From contig DASWJQ010000099.1 of assembly GCA_036397095.1 (NCBI GenBank), forward strand, positions 1 through 64,000: a stretch of DNA of 64,000 bases. The letters run 5' to 3'. The translations under genes were made by a program, and so were the position numbers. The DNA is from DASWJQ01 sp036397095 (lineage in GTDB: Bacteria; Chloroflexota; Anaerolineae; Anaerolineales; E44-bin32). Numbering within the stretch: the stretch's first letter is position 1; every line of letters begins with the position of its first letter. The notes under the pieces are model-generated. The model saw only the letters and a program-made list of their open reading frames with translations. It was not told the origin of the DNA and made no database searches. Positions 1 to 8,678 of the stretch are shown in pieces.

Positions 1-1
1 C

Positions 2-241
2 GCATTCGATTTGGGATCCCGCAGCGCCCATGGCTGGGGGGTGGCCGAAAGCTTGCGCATTGCCCGAGCGGTCCTTCCCGGTGAGTTGCCTCCGCATCTG
101 CGTCTGCTCGGCATAGCAATCGAGCCGCCACACGTCGGCGCAGCTCCAACGGCCGAGGTGATGGCCGCCGTGGGCCCCGCGGCCATCCGCCTCGAGGCGA
201 TGCTGCGCGAACCAGCCCCTGCCATCGGCCAAATCGGCTAG
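2..241 (+). CDS. Hydrogenase maturation protease, C-terminal part (cut by window edge)
   Basis: The frame is open from the first bases of the window, so only about the last 79 residues are present. The segment SAHGWGVAESLRIA followed by LRLLGIAIEP and a short amphipathic tail resembles the C-terminal half of the HyaD/HybD/HycI peptidases. These clip the C-terminus of the [NiFe]-hydrogenase large subunit after nickel insertion. The His in SAHGWG would correspond to the nickel-sensing His of that family; the acidic ligands lie upstream, outside the window. Nickel/cobalt uptake genes 10 kb away fit a nickel-enzyme organism. The call rests on a partial sequence and family memory. Confidence 0.6.
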   Translation, partial: AFDLGSRSAHGWGVAESLRIARAVLPGELPPHLRLLGIAIEPPHVGAAPTAEVMAAVGPAAIRLEAMLREPAPAIGQIG

Positions 242-1004
242 CAACCCGGGCGCCAGGACGGCCCTCAGCGCGCTTTCCCAGTACAGCCCAGCTCTCATCC
301 AGGCGTTGTCCAAATTCGGTTGGCACCCAGCCACAAGTTGAACGGGCCGGCCGAATGGTCATCGAGCCACGCTAGTTCCCATCCTGCGTTTCGCGGACCC
401 CTTACCCCGCGCTGAACCCCCCTACTCCAGCGCTATGCGAAGGGGAGCGGCAGCCAGTTGCAGCCGTGACCGATGATTCCCCACGCCTCTGCTGGTTGCT
501 GGGCGGCGAACCCTTCCTCCTTCCCTTGGGTAGCGCGCCGGTCTTGCCCGTTGCAGGTCATTCATACCCGCTGAAATCCAACAGTGCGACGAATTCGGGG
601 AAAGTCTGTCGCATCGGGTCGCCGAGGCCATCGACCCCGCCGTCCAGGCCGCATTGGCCCGCGTTCACGGGCTGACTCGGCCAGGTAGTCCCCAACTCCC
701 GCGGCTGCATTCCGCTGCGTGCCGCTACCCTGCCCGTTGATCCCGGCCTACCGCCGGTTGTGACTTCCCCCCATCCAGCCCCAGACATTTGTTCGCAAGG
801 CCCCACGCTCGAATGCCCCGCTCAAAGACCACCCTCTGGGGGAACGACTCGTCAACTACAATCCTGTCTGGCAATGGCCGGGGGATGCTCTCCCCGTGCC
901 TTCATGGCGGGTTAGGAACCGAATTGCTCCCTCACCTTTGATCCCGTCGAGCGTGGTCGCCCACCTGTCTGGCAGCCGCCATCTGGGCTCGCCCGGAGTC
1001 TGTC
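242..1004. other. Intergenic region, no convincing gene
   Basis: About 760 bases separate the protease fragment from the MFS gene. Open frames here are short, Arg/Pro/Ser-rich and overlap each other on both strands, and none looks like a known family. A TACAAT box at 857-862 is the only promoter-like element I see. An 18-codon frame with ATG at 885 could be a chance upstream ORF. I see no tRNA, repeat or insertion sequence. Confidence 0.5.
857..862 (+). promoter_or_regulatory. Candidate -10 box for the MFS gene
   Basis: TACAAT matches five of six bases of the sigma-70 -10 consensus and lies about 140 bases before the MFS start. I find no clear -35 at the usual distance, so this is only a candidate. 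Confidence 0.3.
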
Positions 1005-2333
1005 ATGATCGAGAACCAACGTCGCCGCCTGGCGGCCGTCTACCACGAATACCCGCGCAACTTCTGGACGCTGGTCGTCGTCACCTTCATCGATCGCTTG
1101 GGCGGGGCGCTGCTGTTCCCCTTCTTCGCCTTGTACATCACCAGCCGTTTTGGCGTCGGCATGACCCAGGTCGGCATCCTGTTCGCCCTATTCTCGGCCT
1201 CGAGCTTCGTCGGCACTGCGCTCGGCGGCGCGCTGACCGACCGCCTTGGACGCAAGGGGATGCTGATCTTCAGTCTGCTGTCGACCTCGGTCAGCAGCGT
1301 GCTCATGGGGCTGGTCAGCGACCTGAATACCTTCTTTGTACTGGCCCTATTGGTCGGAGTGTTTACCGACAGCGGCGGTCCGGCCTTCCAGGCGATGGTC
1401 GCCGACCTGCTTCCCCCGGCCAAGCGCGCCGAGGGCTACGGCATCATTCGGGTCGCCTTCAACCTGTCGGTCACGATCGGGCCCGCCATCGGTGGCTTCC
1501 TGGCGGCCCGCTCCTACCTCTTGATCTTTCTGGCCGACGCCGCCATCAGTCTGTTGACCGCCATCGTCGTCTACTTAAAACTGCCGGAGACCAAGCCGGA
1601 AGCCGAACCGGGCACCGAACCCGAGACAATAGGGCAGACCTTTCGCGGCTACGGCCGTGTGTTGCGCGACCGCGTGTTCATGATGTTTCTGGGGGCTTCA
1701 ATCTTAATGGGTCTGGTTTACATGAATATGAACACAACGCTCGGTGTATATCTGCGCGACACGCACGGTGTGCCCGAATCGGGCTATGGTCTGATCCTGA
1801 GCCTGAACGCGGCCATGGTCGTGCTGTTCCAATTCGCCATCACTCGCCGCATTCAGGTCTTGCCACCACTTCTCATGATGACCGCCGGCACCTTGCTCTA
1901 TGCGATTGGTTTTGGCTTGTACGGCGCCGTCGCCAGCTTCTCGCTCTTCCTGTTGGCCATGGTGGTCATCACCATTGGGGAGATGGTGGTGGCCCCGGTG
2001 TCGCAGGCGATTAGCGCCTCGCTGGCACCGGAAGCTATGCGCGGCCGCTATATGGCGGTCTTTGGCTATTCGTTTGGCATTCCCTTTGCCATCGGCCCGC
2101 TGCTGGCCGGCCAGGTGATGGATCACTTCGACCCGCGCTTGCTCTGGTTGCTTGCCTTCCTGCTGGGCTTGGTGGCAGCTGGCTGGTTCTATGTGTTGCA
2201 CCGCACCAGCCCACTAGCCATCGGCCGCCAGCAAGCCGACGTGACGCCCGCCGCCAGCCAACAGCCGCAGCCAGCCACCTTCGATCCGACGGCCAACTTC
2301 CCACCCACCGACGAAGGAGAAACCGACCCATGA
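1005..2333 (+). CDS. Major facilitator superfamily transporter
   Basis: A 442-residue polytopic membrane protein with about twelve hydrophobic segments. The MFS motif A is visible near residues 75-86 (GALTDRLGRKGM), in the cytoplasmic loop between helices 2 and 3. The central loop around residues 195-210 is rich in Glu/Pro, as is usual between the two six-helix halves. The closest family by eye is drug/proton antiporters; the substrate cannot be told. ATG was chosen because the longer frame beginning at 896 is in another phase and has no membrane character. The next gene overlaps by 4 bases, so the two are probably co-translated. Confidence 0.85.
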   Translation: MIENQRRRLAAVYHEYPRNFWTLVVVTFIDRLGGALLFPFFALYITSRFGVGMTQVGILFALFSASSFVGTALGGALTDRLGRKGMLIFSLLSTSVSSVLMGLVSDLNTFFVLALLVGVFTDSGGPAFQAMVADLLPPAKRAEGYGIIRVAFNLSVTIGPAIGGFLAARSYLLIFLADAAISLLTAIVVYLKLPETKPEAEPGTEPETIGQTFRGYGRVLRDRVFMMFLGASILMGLVYMNMNTTLGVYLRDTHGVPESGYGLILSLNAAMVVLFQFAITRRIQVLPPLLMMTAGTLLYAIGFGLYGAVASFSLFLLAMVVITIGEMVVAPVSQAISASLAPEAMRGRYMAVFGYSFGIPFAIGPLLAGQVMDHFDPRLLWLLAFLLGLVAAGWFYVLHRTSPLAIGRQQADVTPAASQQPQPATFDPTANFPPTDEGETDP

Positions 2334-2830
2334 TAGATCGCGGCCGATCCCTGTTCGATCGGGTAGACCGGCGTATTACCGAGACGATGGCCCGTTACGG
2401 CATCCTATTGTTGCGGATCAGCCTGGGGATCACTTTCTTCTGGTTCGGCGTGCTCAAGTTCTTCCCGGGACTGAGCCCGGCCCAGACCCTGGCCACCAAC
2501 ACGATCGACCAGTTGACGTTCGGCCTGATCACGCCCAACGTGTCGATTTACATCCTGGCGGCATGGGAGACAGCAATCGGATTGGGCTTGATGTTTGGGG
2601 TCTTTTTGCGCGCCACCTTGCTGCTGCTCTTCCTGCAGATGATGGGTACCCTGACCCCGCTGGTTCTGTTCCCCGCCGAAACATTCACGGCCATCCCTCA
2701 TGCGCCCACGCTGGAGGGACAGTACATCATCAAGAATCTGGTTCTGATCAGCGCCGGTTTGGTGGTTGGTGCCACCGTCCGCGGCGGCCGGCTGAAGGCC
2801 GAGCCGGACGAGTCGGCCGCCCCGAGCTGA
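2330..2830 (+). CDS. DoxX/DUF417-like small membrane protein
   Basis: A 166-residue protein with four hydrophobic helices, an N-terminal cytoplasmic stretch and the helix-1 pattern LLRISLGITFFWFGVLKF typical of DoxX and DUF417 (YkgB) proteins. These are poorly understood; some are linked to redox or thiol stress. The ATG overlaps the MFS stop codon as ATGA, implying translational coupling. It may be an accessory protein of the transporter, but nothing in the sequence shows that. No catalytic motif is visible. Confidence 0.65.
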   Translation: MIDRGRSLFDRVDRRITETMARYGILLLRISLGITFFWFGVLKFFPGLSPAQTLATNTIDQLTFGLITPNVSIYILAAWETAIGLGLMFGVFLRATLLLLFLQMMGTLTPLVLFPAETFTAIPHAPTLEGQYIIKNLVLISAGLVVGATVRGGRLKAEPDESAAPS

Positions 2831-2851
2831 TCGACGGACCGCGGGCCAAGC

Positions 2852-3481
2852 CTAACCGTCGACCGAAAGGACGTAGCGGCCGGCGGACCACACATCGACC
2901 TGAATGCGGTAGACACCCGATTGCGATAGTTGGTATCGGTCGATTAAGGCACTAAAGCCATCACCTCCGTCGTCGTCCGACACCAACTCCTGACCGTCGG
3001 GCCCGATGACCGTCAGTCGCGGATCGGTCTGGCTGCCCGGCGCCGGGTCACAGCGGATGGTGACCACCTGGCCGGCACTCGCGGCCAGCGTCCATTCATC
3101 GACGGCCATTAAGTCATCCAGTTTCCCCTGGACAGCTTGCCCGACGGCGATCGAGCCCCGGCCAGCGGCTGGCTCGAGGCCGCCGCTGAATGTGGTCGCC
3201 CCGCCCGAACTCACCATTTCCGGCAGGGCGGCCACACCCATCAGCAAAGGGAACACGATTGCCGCGATTGTCACTAAAGTCCAGAACGCCATAATGTCAA
3301 GCATGCCGAGCCGGCTCCCGTTGATCCAACCCCAAACATAGGGATAGGGTGGAAACAGAAAACCGAGCAGAGCATGGGCTCCGCCCTTTTCGCGTGCCAG
3401 GCGGTAAAGAACGTACAGCGAACAAATCAACGTTGCCAGGCCGAACACCAGAGTCAAGATCGTGCTGCCAAGCTCCATCAC
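2852..3481 (-). CDS. Membrane protein with C-terminal PPC-like domain
   Basis: 209 residues. Two hydrophobic segments occur at about residues 8-28 and 62-85, with a short Pro/Tyr-rich loop between. From residue 110 onwards a soluble domain resembles the bacterial pre-peptidase C-terminal (PPC) beta-sandwich (DEWTLAASAGQVVTIRC, DPRLTVIGPDG, SGVYRIQVDVWSAGRYVLSV). PPC domains usually sit outside the cytoplasm, so the C-terminal half probably faces the exterior. The start is GTG at 3481 or ATG at 3478, both behind AGGAGG. It converges on the DoxX-like gene and is divergent from the CDF gene. Function unknown. Confidence 0.6.
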   Translation of the reverse strand: MMELGSTILTLVFGLATLICSLYVLYRLAREKGGAHALLGFLFPPYPYVWGWINGSRLGMLDIMAFWTLVTIAAIVFPLLMGVAALPEMVSSGGATTFSGGLEPAAGRGSIAVGQAVQGKLDDLMAVDEWTLAASAGQVVTIRCDPAPGSQTDPRLTVIGPDGQELVSDDDGGDGFSALIDRYQLSQSGVYRIQVDVWSAGRYVLSVDG

Positions 3482-3628
3482 TGGCCGTTCCTCCTTGTAT
3501 TCATGGGCCCGGCCCCACGCCAGGCAACGGCTCCGTCAATAGCCTGGCACAGGTGACCGACGGCAGCCTGACATTCGGCTGGTTCTTGGCGACGATCCGA
3601 CGTCACCGGCCACCGGCTCAGGCTGGGC

Positions 3629-3634
3629 TACAAT
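3629..3634 (+). promoter_or_regulatory. -10 box placing transcription start at the CDF start codon
   Basis: TACAAT ends 7 bases before the ATG of the CDF gene at 3642, with no Shine-Dalgarno in between. With normal sigma-70 spacing the first transcribed base would be at or next to the A of ATG, so a leaderless mRNA is expected. Confidence 0.45.
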
Positions 3635-3641
3635 CAGGGCC

Positions 3642-4574
3642 ATGTCCCATCAGCACAACCATGATCACGGATCGTCCAGCGAGAACCTGCGGGCTGCCTT
3701 CTTTCTCAACCTGGGCTTCACCGTCCTCGAGCTCATTGTCGGCTTGTGGACCAACAGCGTGGCCATCTTATCTGACTCGGTTCACGACCTGGGTGACAGC
3801 CTGTCTCTCGGCCTCTCCTGGCTGCTCGAACGCCGCGCCGGGCGCGGTTCCGACCGGCGTTATACCTATGGCTACCGTCGTTATTCGCTGCTGGGCGCGT
3901 TGACCTCCACGATAGTGCTGTTGGCCGGTTCGCTGTTCGTCCTGGCCGAAGCCCTGCCCCGCCTGCTCCAACCGGAACAACCCAACGCCAGCGGAATGGC
4001 GTTGTTCGCCCTGGTCGGCATCGCCGTCAATGGCTTGGCCGTATTGCGAGTGGGAGGTGACCATTCGATCAATGCCCGGGTGATCGCCTGGCATTTGTTG
4101 GAAGACGTGCTGGGCTGGGTAGCCGTCTTGATTGTCGGGCTGGTGCTGTTGGTGTGGGACCTGCCCGTGCTCGACCCCGTGCTCTCGATCCTGATCACGG
4201 CTTACATTCTGTTCAATGTTCTGCGCAACTTGCGCCGAACCCTGGCCGTATTCCTGCAAGCAGCCCCGGAGGAACTCGAACTGGAGCGGGTCGAAGGACA
4301 GATATTGGATCTACACCATGTGCTCGCCCTGCATCACACCCATCTGTGGTCGCTTGACGGGGTTCACCACGTCTTGACCGCCCATATCGTGGTTGACGAC
4401 CAGACCAGCGGGCAGCAGATCATTGATCTCAAGTGCGATCTGCGCGACTTGACGGCCGACCTCTCCTTGGAACACACAACGTTCGAAATCGAATTTGAAC
4501 GCGAAGAGTGTGGGATGCGGCCGGGCCTGATGGAGATGACTCCGGCGCCTGGCCATGGTGACGTTGTCGCCTGA
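3642..4574 (+). CDS. Cation diffusion facilitator metal exporter (CzcD/ZitB type)
   Basis: 310 residues with a His-rich N-terminus (HQHNHDHG), about six membrane helices and a cytoplasmic domain containing another His cluster (LHHVLALHHTHLW). The transport-site ligands are recognisable: Asp45 and Asp49 in helix 2 and His151 and Asp155 in helix 5, the D-x3-D / H-x3-D pattern of zinc-transporting CDF proteins such as YiiP. It should export Zn2+ or a related divalent cation in exchange for protons. The length is typical. The stop overlaps the next ATG (TGATG). Confidence 0.9.
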   Translation: MSHQHNHDHGSSSENLRAAFFLNLGFTVLELIVGLWTNSVAILSDSVHDLGDSLSLGLSWLLERRAGRGSDRRYTYGYRRYSLLGALTSTIVLLAGSLFVLAEALPRLLQPEQPNASGMALFALVGIAVNGLAVLRVGGDHSINARVIAWHLLEDVLGWVAVLIVGLVLLVWDLPVLDPVLSILITAYILFNVLRNLRRTLAVFLQAAPEELELERVEGQILDLHHVLALHHTHLWSLDGVHHVLTAHIVVDDQTSGQQIIDLKCDLRDLTADLSLEHTTFEIEFEREECGMRPGLMEMTPAPGHGDVVA

Positions 4575-5077
4575 TGCCAATCTGGTCGATTGAGCCCAGC
4601 CTTGAGCTGCTGAATACGACTTCGCAAAACACCCTGGTTAGCCACCTTGGCATCGTGTTCACCGAAGTCGGCCAGGATTGGCTTTCGGCGCGCATGCCAG
4701 TCGACGCACGTACTCACCAGCCGCTTGGGTTGCTGCATGGCGGCGCCTCGGCTGCCCTGGCCGAGACGCTGGGCAGCGTCGCCGGCTCCTTCGTCGTCGA
4801 ACCGAAACGCTCCTACGTCATGGGGCTGGCCTTGAATGCCAACCACGTGCGCCCTGTGCGTCAGGGCTGGGTCCTGGGCATCGCCCGGCCCATTCACCTG
4901 GGCCGCACGACTCAGGTCTGGCAGATCCGGATCGAGGATGAAGACGGGCAATTGGTCTCGATCACCAGATTGACGCTCATTGTCCGTGACTATGAGATGG
5001 ATGAGAGCGGCCGCTCTCCGCGAGCAAGCTGGCTCGAGTCGGATGGTCCAGGGGATTCAATGGAGGCTGAGACTTAG
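4574..5077 (+). CDS. PaaI/YdiI-type hotdog acyl-CoA thioesterase
   Basis: 167 residues with the hotdog thioesterase signature LHGGASAALAETLGS at residues 54-68. His55 and Glu64 sit where the catalytic residues of the YdiI/MenI and PaaI groups lie. Such enzymes hydrolyse aryl- or acyl-CoA esters, for example 1,4-dihydroxy-2-naphthoyl-CoA in menaquinone synthesis; the substrate here cannot be assigned. About 25 extra C-terminal residues are polar and unstructured. Translationally coupled to the CDF gene by TGATG, though a functional link to metal export is not obvious. Confidence 0.8.
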   Translation: MPIWSIEPSLELLNTTSQNTLVSHLGIVFTEVGQDWLSARMPVDARTHQPLGLLHGGASAALAETLGSVAGSFVVEPKRSYVMGLALNANHVRPVRQGWVLGIARPIHLGRTTQVWQIRIEDEDGQLVSITRLTLIVRDYEMDESGRSPRASWLESDGPGDSMEAET

Positions 5078-5078
5078 G

Positions 5079-5585
5079 ATGGACTTGCTCCGTTTGCTGG
5101 TAGGCGCTGCCTTGCTGACTCTCGGCCGCCGGCTCTTCTGGCTTTTCGTCGCCGGGCTCGGCTTTGTTGCCGGCCTGCGGCTGGCCGGCGCCTGGTTCAG
5201 CCAGGCACCGGATTGGATCACGCTCGCGATTGGCTTGCTGGCTGGACTGATCGGCGCCGGGATAGCATTGCTGCTGCAGCGATTGGGCATTGCACTGGCC
5301 GGCTTCCTGGCCGGTGCCTACATCGTCTCTGGTCTGCTCGAACTGCTGGGCGTCGACCCGGGAGCGACCGCCTGGATTGCGTATCTGGTGGGCGGGGTCA
5401 TCGGCGCCGTCCTGCTCTCGGCGTTGTTTGATTGGGCGCTGATCATCCTGTCATCGATCAGCGGCGCCCTCATCATGTTACAAGCCCTCGATCTGACGAC
5501 CGCCTCAAGCACGGTCCTATTCCTCGTCCTGGTGGTGATTGGGGTCCTGGTCCAGCGAAGGATTGGCACGGCCGCCGCTCCCTAG
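5079..5585 (+). CDS. Small multi-helix membrane protein (DUF4203/TMEM198-like)
   Basis: With ATG at 5079 the protein has 168 residues and six or seven closely spaced hydrophobic helices rich in Gly, Ala and Leu. It resembles the loosely defined DUF4203/TMEM198 group of unknown function. The longer frame from 4980 overlaps the thioesterase by almost 100 bases and its extra N-terminus is polar and Arg-rich, so I reject that start. A GGAGG occurs 12 bases before the chosen ATG. It converges on the sulfatase-fold gene. Confidence 0.6.
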   Translation: MDLLRLLVGAALLTLGRRLFWLFVAGLGFVAGLRLAGAWFSQAPDWITLAIGLLAGLIGAGIALLLQRLGIALAGFLAGAYIVSGLLELLGVDPGATAWIAYLVGGVIGAVLLSALFDWALIILSSISGALIMLQALDLTTASSTVLFLVLVVIGVLVQRRIGTAAAP

Positions 5586-5599
5586 CTGGTCATATCTGC

Positions 5600-7300
5600 C
5601 TAGGGCAATCGGGCCGTCACATCGTAGAACGTCAGCGGGTCGTCCCAAGTGGCGAAGTAGCTGCGGTTGGAGAGCAGTTCGGGTGGTTCACCCCCCAAGG
5701 TCGCCAGCACCAGGCGAAAGCTGTTGACCGGCGAAAGATCATCCGGCAAGGCCTGCAGTGGTTCGCCGGAGAAGTAGTAGGCGTTGAGAATCCCCATCCT
5801 CTCAACCAGCAAGCTCTCGTCGGCTGACGACCAAACCATATGGGCGCCCGGTCCATGGTCCCCTTGCAGCACAATGACAGGCGGCCGCTCTGATTGGGCC
5901 AGAACGTCCTTAAGGGCCTGAAGCAGCATGCGATTGACATGCACCAACTGCTGGCGGTAGCCATCAATGTATTGCTGCGGCGAGCCGCCAAAGGCGTCGG
6001 CGTCGGCCAGCGAAAAGGCACCAGCCGGCACGATGGCCTCACCGTTGGACCCGAATACGAATGGCGGATGCGGCGAAATAACGTGCGCAAAAACCAACGT
6101 AGGTCCCGGCCGCTGCGTCAGGTCCGGTAGCCTGTCGAAGACAAACTCGACGCGGGCCCGGTGACGCAGATAGGGACTTGCTTCGCCGATGGCTGACTCC
6201 ATCCAGCGGCGCAGCAGGTCGAAGTCGAATGCCAGCCGAAAGGCAGTTGTCGCCAGCAACTGACTCTCGAACGGGCTGAGGTAAGCAGCTTCCAGGATCG
6301 TCCGATTGAACGTGACGCCCTCCGCCAGCGGGCTCAAATAGAGGTCGGCGTCGTGCCATTCGGTTGGGGCGTAGCCGGTCTCGAAGGCAACGGTCTCATA
6401 GCCCAGCCCTTCAAGTGTCTCCCGCAACCGGGAATGCTTGACCGCGTCCGTCAACTGTCCACGCCCCGCTGGATCGTCGCCCGCCTGGGAGGCGAACGTG
6501 TCCAGGTAGGTCATGTTCAAACTCGAGGCCAATGACAGCACGGTCTGGTTGTAATTGGCGTAGCTCTCGTCGGCGACGAAGAAGCCCAGTAATTCCAATT
6601 GACGCAGAAAGGCCGCATTGTCGTGCTGGTAATACACCTGCAGAACATCCTGGCGGCCGTAGCCATCGAGCACAAGGTAGTAGATGTCGGGCAAAGCCGC
6701 CTGTGGACCAATCTCGACGGCCGGCGCCTCGCCCCCCAAGGCAGCCGGCGAAGCCATCCCCCGCTGGATCAACTGCCAGACCAGTCCAAGCAGCGGCATG
6801 GCCAGGGCGATCAAGGCCATCATGGCCACCGCTCGCTCGAAGAACTGCGGTTGGTTCAGCCAGCGAAAGACGAGCAGCAGCCAGAGCACGAGGGCCAGCG
6901 CGGCGATGGCGAGTGCAAAGCGGTGCTGGCCGAGCCCAACACCGGCCAGCTCGACCCCTTGCAGCCAGCGATACAGATGACCATAGCTGAAGAACAGTAC
7001 GATCAGTCCGGTGGACAGCAATCCGCCGCGGGTGGCATCGGCCAATAAGCGCCGGAGGAGCAGCGTCCCACCGGCCGCAAGCGAGACCGCCAGCAGCAGC
7101 GGCCGGACTAGCTGGCCCGGCCCCACCTCTTCGACATTTGCCTGGTACAGGCTTAGGACGGCAAAGGCGGCCAGCGCCGCCGGATAGATCCCTCGCCAAC
7201 CACGCAGTGCGTCGGATCGACTGGCGGTCGGTGGGGCCAAGGGCCGCTCCTGTGGTGCCGATACACCATTACCTGCACCAGCGCCGCGTTTCGGTTTCAT
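5600..7300 (-). CDS. Membrane-anchored sulfatase/alkaline-phosphatase-fold protein
   Basis: About 566 residues. The N-terminal 190 carry five or so membrane helices; the rest is an extracytoplasmic alkaline-phosphatase-superfamily domain starting at PDIYYLVLDGYGRQDVL, with the metal-site segment VLQGDHGPG near the C-terminus and HVISPHPPFVF in between. This layout recalls LTA synthase and phosphoethanolamine transferase relatives, which move phospho-groups onto envelope polymers, but the nucleophile Thr/Ser is not obvious by eye. The start at 7300 forms TGATG with the upstream stop; a GTG at 7303 is an alternative. Last gene of the operon-like run beginning at the Fur gene. Confidence 0.65.
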   Translation of the reverse strand: MKPKRGAGAGNGVSAPQERPLAPPTASRSDALRGWRGIYPAALAAFAVLSLYQANVEEVGPGQLVRPLLLAVSLAAGGTLLLRRLLADATRGGLLSTGLIVLFFSYGHLYRWLQGVELAGVGLGQHRFALAIAALALVLWLLLVFRWLNQPQFFERAVAMMALIALAMPLLGLVWQLIQRGMASPAALGGEAPAVEIGPQAALPDIYYLVLDGYGRQDVLQVYYQHDNAAFLRQLELLGFFVADESYANYNQTVLSLASSLNMTYLDTFASQAGDDPAGRGQLTDAVKHSRLRETLEGLGYETVAFETGYAPTEWHDADLYLSPLAEGVTFNRTILEAAYLSPFESQLLATTAFRLAFDFDLLRRWMESAIGEASPYLRHRARVEFVFDRLPDLTQRPGPTLVFAHVISPHPPFVFGSNGEAIVPAGAFSLADADAFGGSPQQYIDGYRQQLVHVNRMLLQALKDVLAQSERPPVIVLQGDHGPGAHMVWSSADESLLVERMGILNAYYFSGEPLQALPDDLSPVNSFRLVLATLGGEPPELLSNRSYFATWDDPLTFYDVTARLP

Positions 7301-8079
7301 CACGTTGGCGATTCGGGATCCGAACCGACCTGATCGGTCGAGATCAGCCGGCGGGCCGCGTTACGTTCACGCAGGAACAATCCGGCCAGCGCCAGCTGTA
7401 AGGCCAACAAACTGACCAGCTGCGCCTGGCGCAAGGTTCCCAACACAATCAGACTGTCGCCGCGGATCGCCTCCAGCAGCAAGCGGGCCAGCGCCATCAA
7501 GGCCACCGTGGCCAGGAAGGTGGTTCCGGCTGGACGTTGGCCCGCCTGCATGCGCCAGCTAGCAAACAGGATCCCGGACGCCGCCACGATCTCATAAAGC
7601 TGGCTCGGGTGACGCCGGGCGCCCCACAAGTCCAGGGCCCAAGGCAGATCGGTCGGTGCCCCAAAGGCATCGCCGCTGGCCAAGTGGCTCAGCCCCAACG
7701 CCACCCCCAGGCAGGCCAGCCCCGGGGCAAGCGCGTCCAGCGTGGGCCACAATGGGAGCCCCCGGCGTTGGCCGTAGACCAGGCCGGCCGCCAGCCCAAG
7801 CAGCACACCTTCGGGCAACGCCAGGGTGCTGAAGTTGAGGGCAATGATTCCAAGCGGATCCTGCCAGTAGACCGAGGCAAAGCGCACTACATAGGCCAGG
7901 CGGGCTCCTAGCAGGCCAGTCACCAGCATTGCCAGCACCAGTCCGTTGAGCGCATCGGCCGGCAACTGGCGCCGGAGGCCGGCGCGCTCGACCAAAGACA
8001 AGCCAAACCACAGCCCGGCCAGCAGCACCAACCCCGGTACCTGGAGAGCCAGCGGCCCCAACTGCAGAATCGGCAGCAT
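7300..8079 (-). CDS. Lgt-like membrane protein lacking canonical catalytic residues
   Basis: 259 residues with seven hydrophobic helices and the order of motifs of prolipoprotein diacylglyceryl transferase: GARLAYV near residue 58, TDLPWAL, HPSQLYE and ARLLLEAIRGD. However the Lgt signature GRIGNFINGE is replaced by a segment reading ALGLSHLASGDAFG, so the essential Arg (Arg143 in E. coli) is gone, and the HGGL motif reads PEGV. It is therefore probably not an active Lgt in the classical sense. It sits directly behind a TlpA-like thioredoxin, with the two genes touching at 8079. Confidence 0.65.
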   Translation of the reverse strand: MLPILQLGPLALQVPGLVLLAGLWFGLSLVERAGLRRQLPADALNGLVLAMLVTGLLGARLAYVVRFASVYWQDPLGIIALNFSTLALPEGVLLGLAAGLVYGQRRGLPLWPTLDALAPGLACLGVALGLSHLASGDAFGAPTDLPWALDLWGARRHPSQLYEIVAASGILFASWRMQAGQRPAGTTFLATVALMALARLLLEAIRGDSLIVLGTLRQAQLVSLLALQLALAGLFLRERNAARRLISTDQVGSDPESPT

Positions 8080-8669
8080 CAGGAGCCCTCCCCCAGCAGC
8101 GATTGCACCGTGCTGAGCAAAGTCGATTCGCTGACCGGTCCGCCAACGATCACTTCTTGGATGACCCCCTGGCGATCGATGAAAAAGGTCGTTGGCAATG
8201 CCCGGACCTGATAACGACGGCCAACTTCGCCGGATTGGTCAAGGGCGATCGGCAATGTCAATCCCATTTCCTCGATGAAGGAAATCACTGCCGGCAGGCT
8301 GTCTTGATTGGTGGCGTTGACCGCCAGCACAACCAGGCCATCCCCGGCGTGGGCCTCTTGCGTCCGTTCCAAGGCCGGCATTTCGGCCCGGCACGGCGGA
8401 CACCAACTCGCCCAGAAATTGACGATGACAACTTGGCCCCTCAGCTCGGACAGGTCGATGGTGCCTCCTTCGAGATCTGGCAGCACCAGGTCTGGAGCGA
8501 GAAACCCCTGCCGCGGGCTGGGGATCAGCCCGCCGCTCACTGCCGAGGCCGGCACGGCAGACTGCCAAATCCAGCTCGCCCCCAACACCAGCGCCACGGC
8601 CATCGTCACCAGCCAACGCTGGGGGCCTGCCATCAACCGGTTCAACGTGGTCCCACTACTTTGCAACAC
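8079..8669 (-). CDS. TlpA/ResA-family membrane-anchored thioredoxin
   Basis: 196 residues with an uncleaved signal anchor at about 20-38 followed by a thioredoxin fold of the AhpC-TSA/Redoxin type. The redox centre WCPPC is at residues 89-93 and the cis-proline loop is ALPTTFF near residue 157. It should act outside the cytoplasm, reducing or exchanging disulfides, for example in cytochrome c maturation. The start is GTG at 8669, nine bases after the YibE/F stop. The neighbouring YibE/F and Lgt-like membrane proteins are probably co-transcribed; what they share with the thioredoxin is not clear. Confidence 0.85.
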   Translation of the reverse strand: MLQSSGTTLNRLMAGPQRWLVTMAVALVLGASWIWQSAVPASAVSGGLIPSPRQGFLAPDLVLPDLEGGTIDLSELRGQVVIVNFWASWCPPCRAEMPALERTQEAHAGDGLVVLAVNATNQDSLPAVISFIEEMGLTLPIALDQSGEVGRRYQVRALPTTFFIDRQGVIQEVIVGGPVSESTLLSTVQSLLGEGS

Positions 8670-8678
8670 GCCCTCGTC

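Noticed and set aside
896..2014. 372-codon open frame overlapping the MFS gene
   Set aside because: It is in another phase, Arg/His/Pro-rich without membrane helices, while the overlapping frame is a clean MFS protein.
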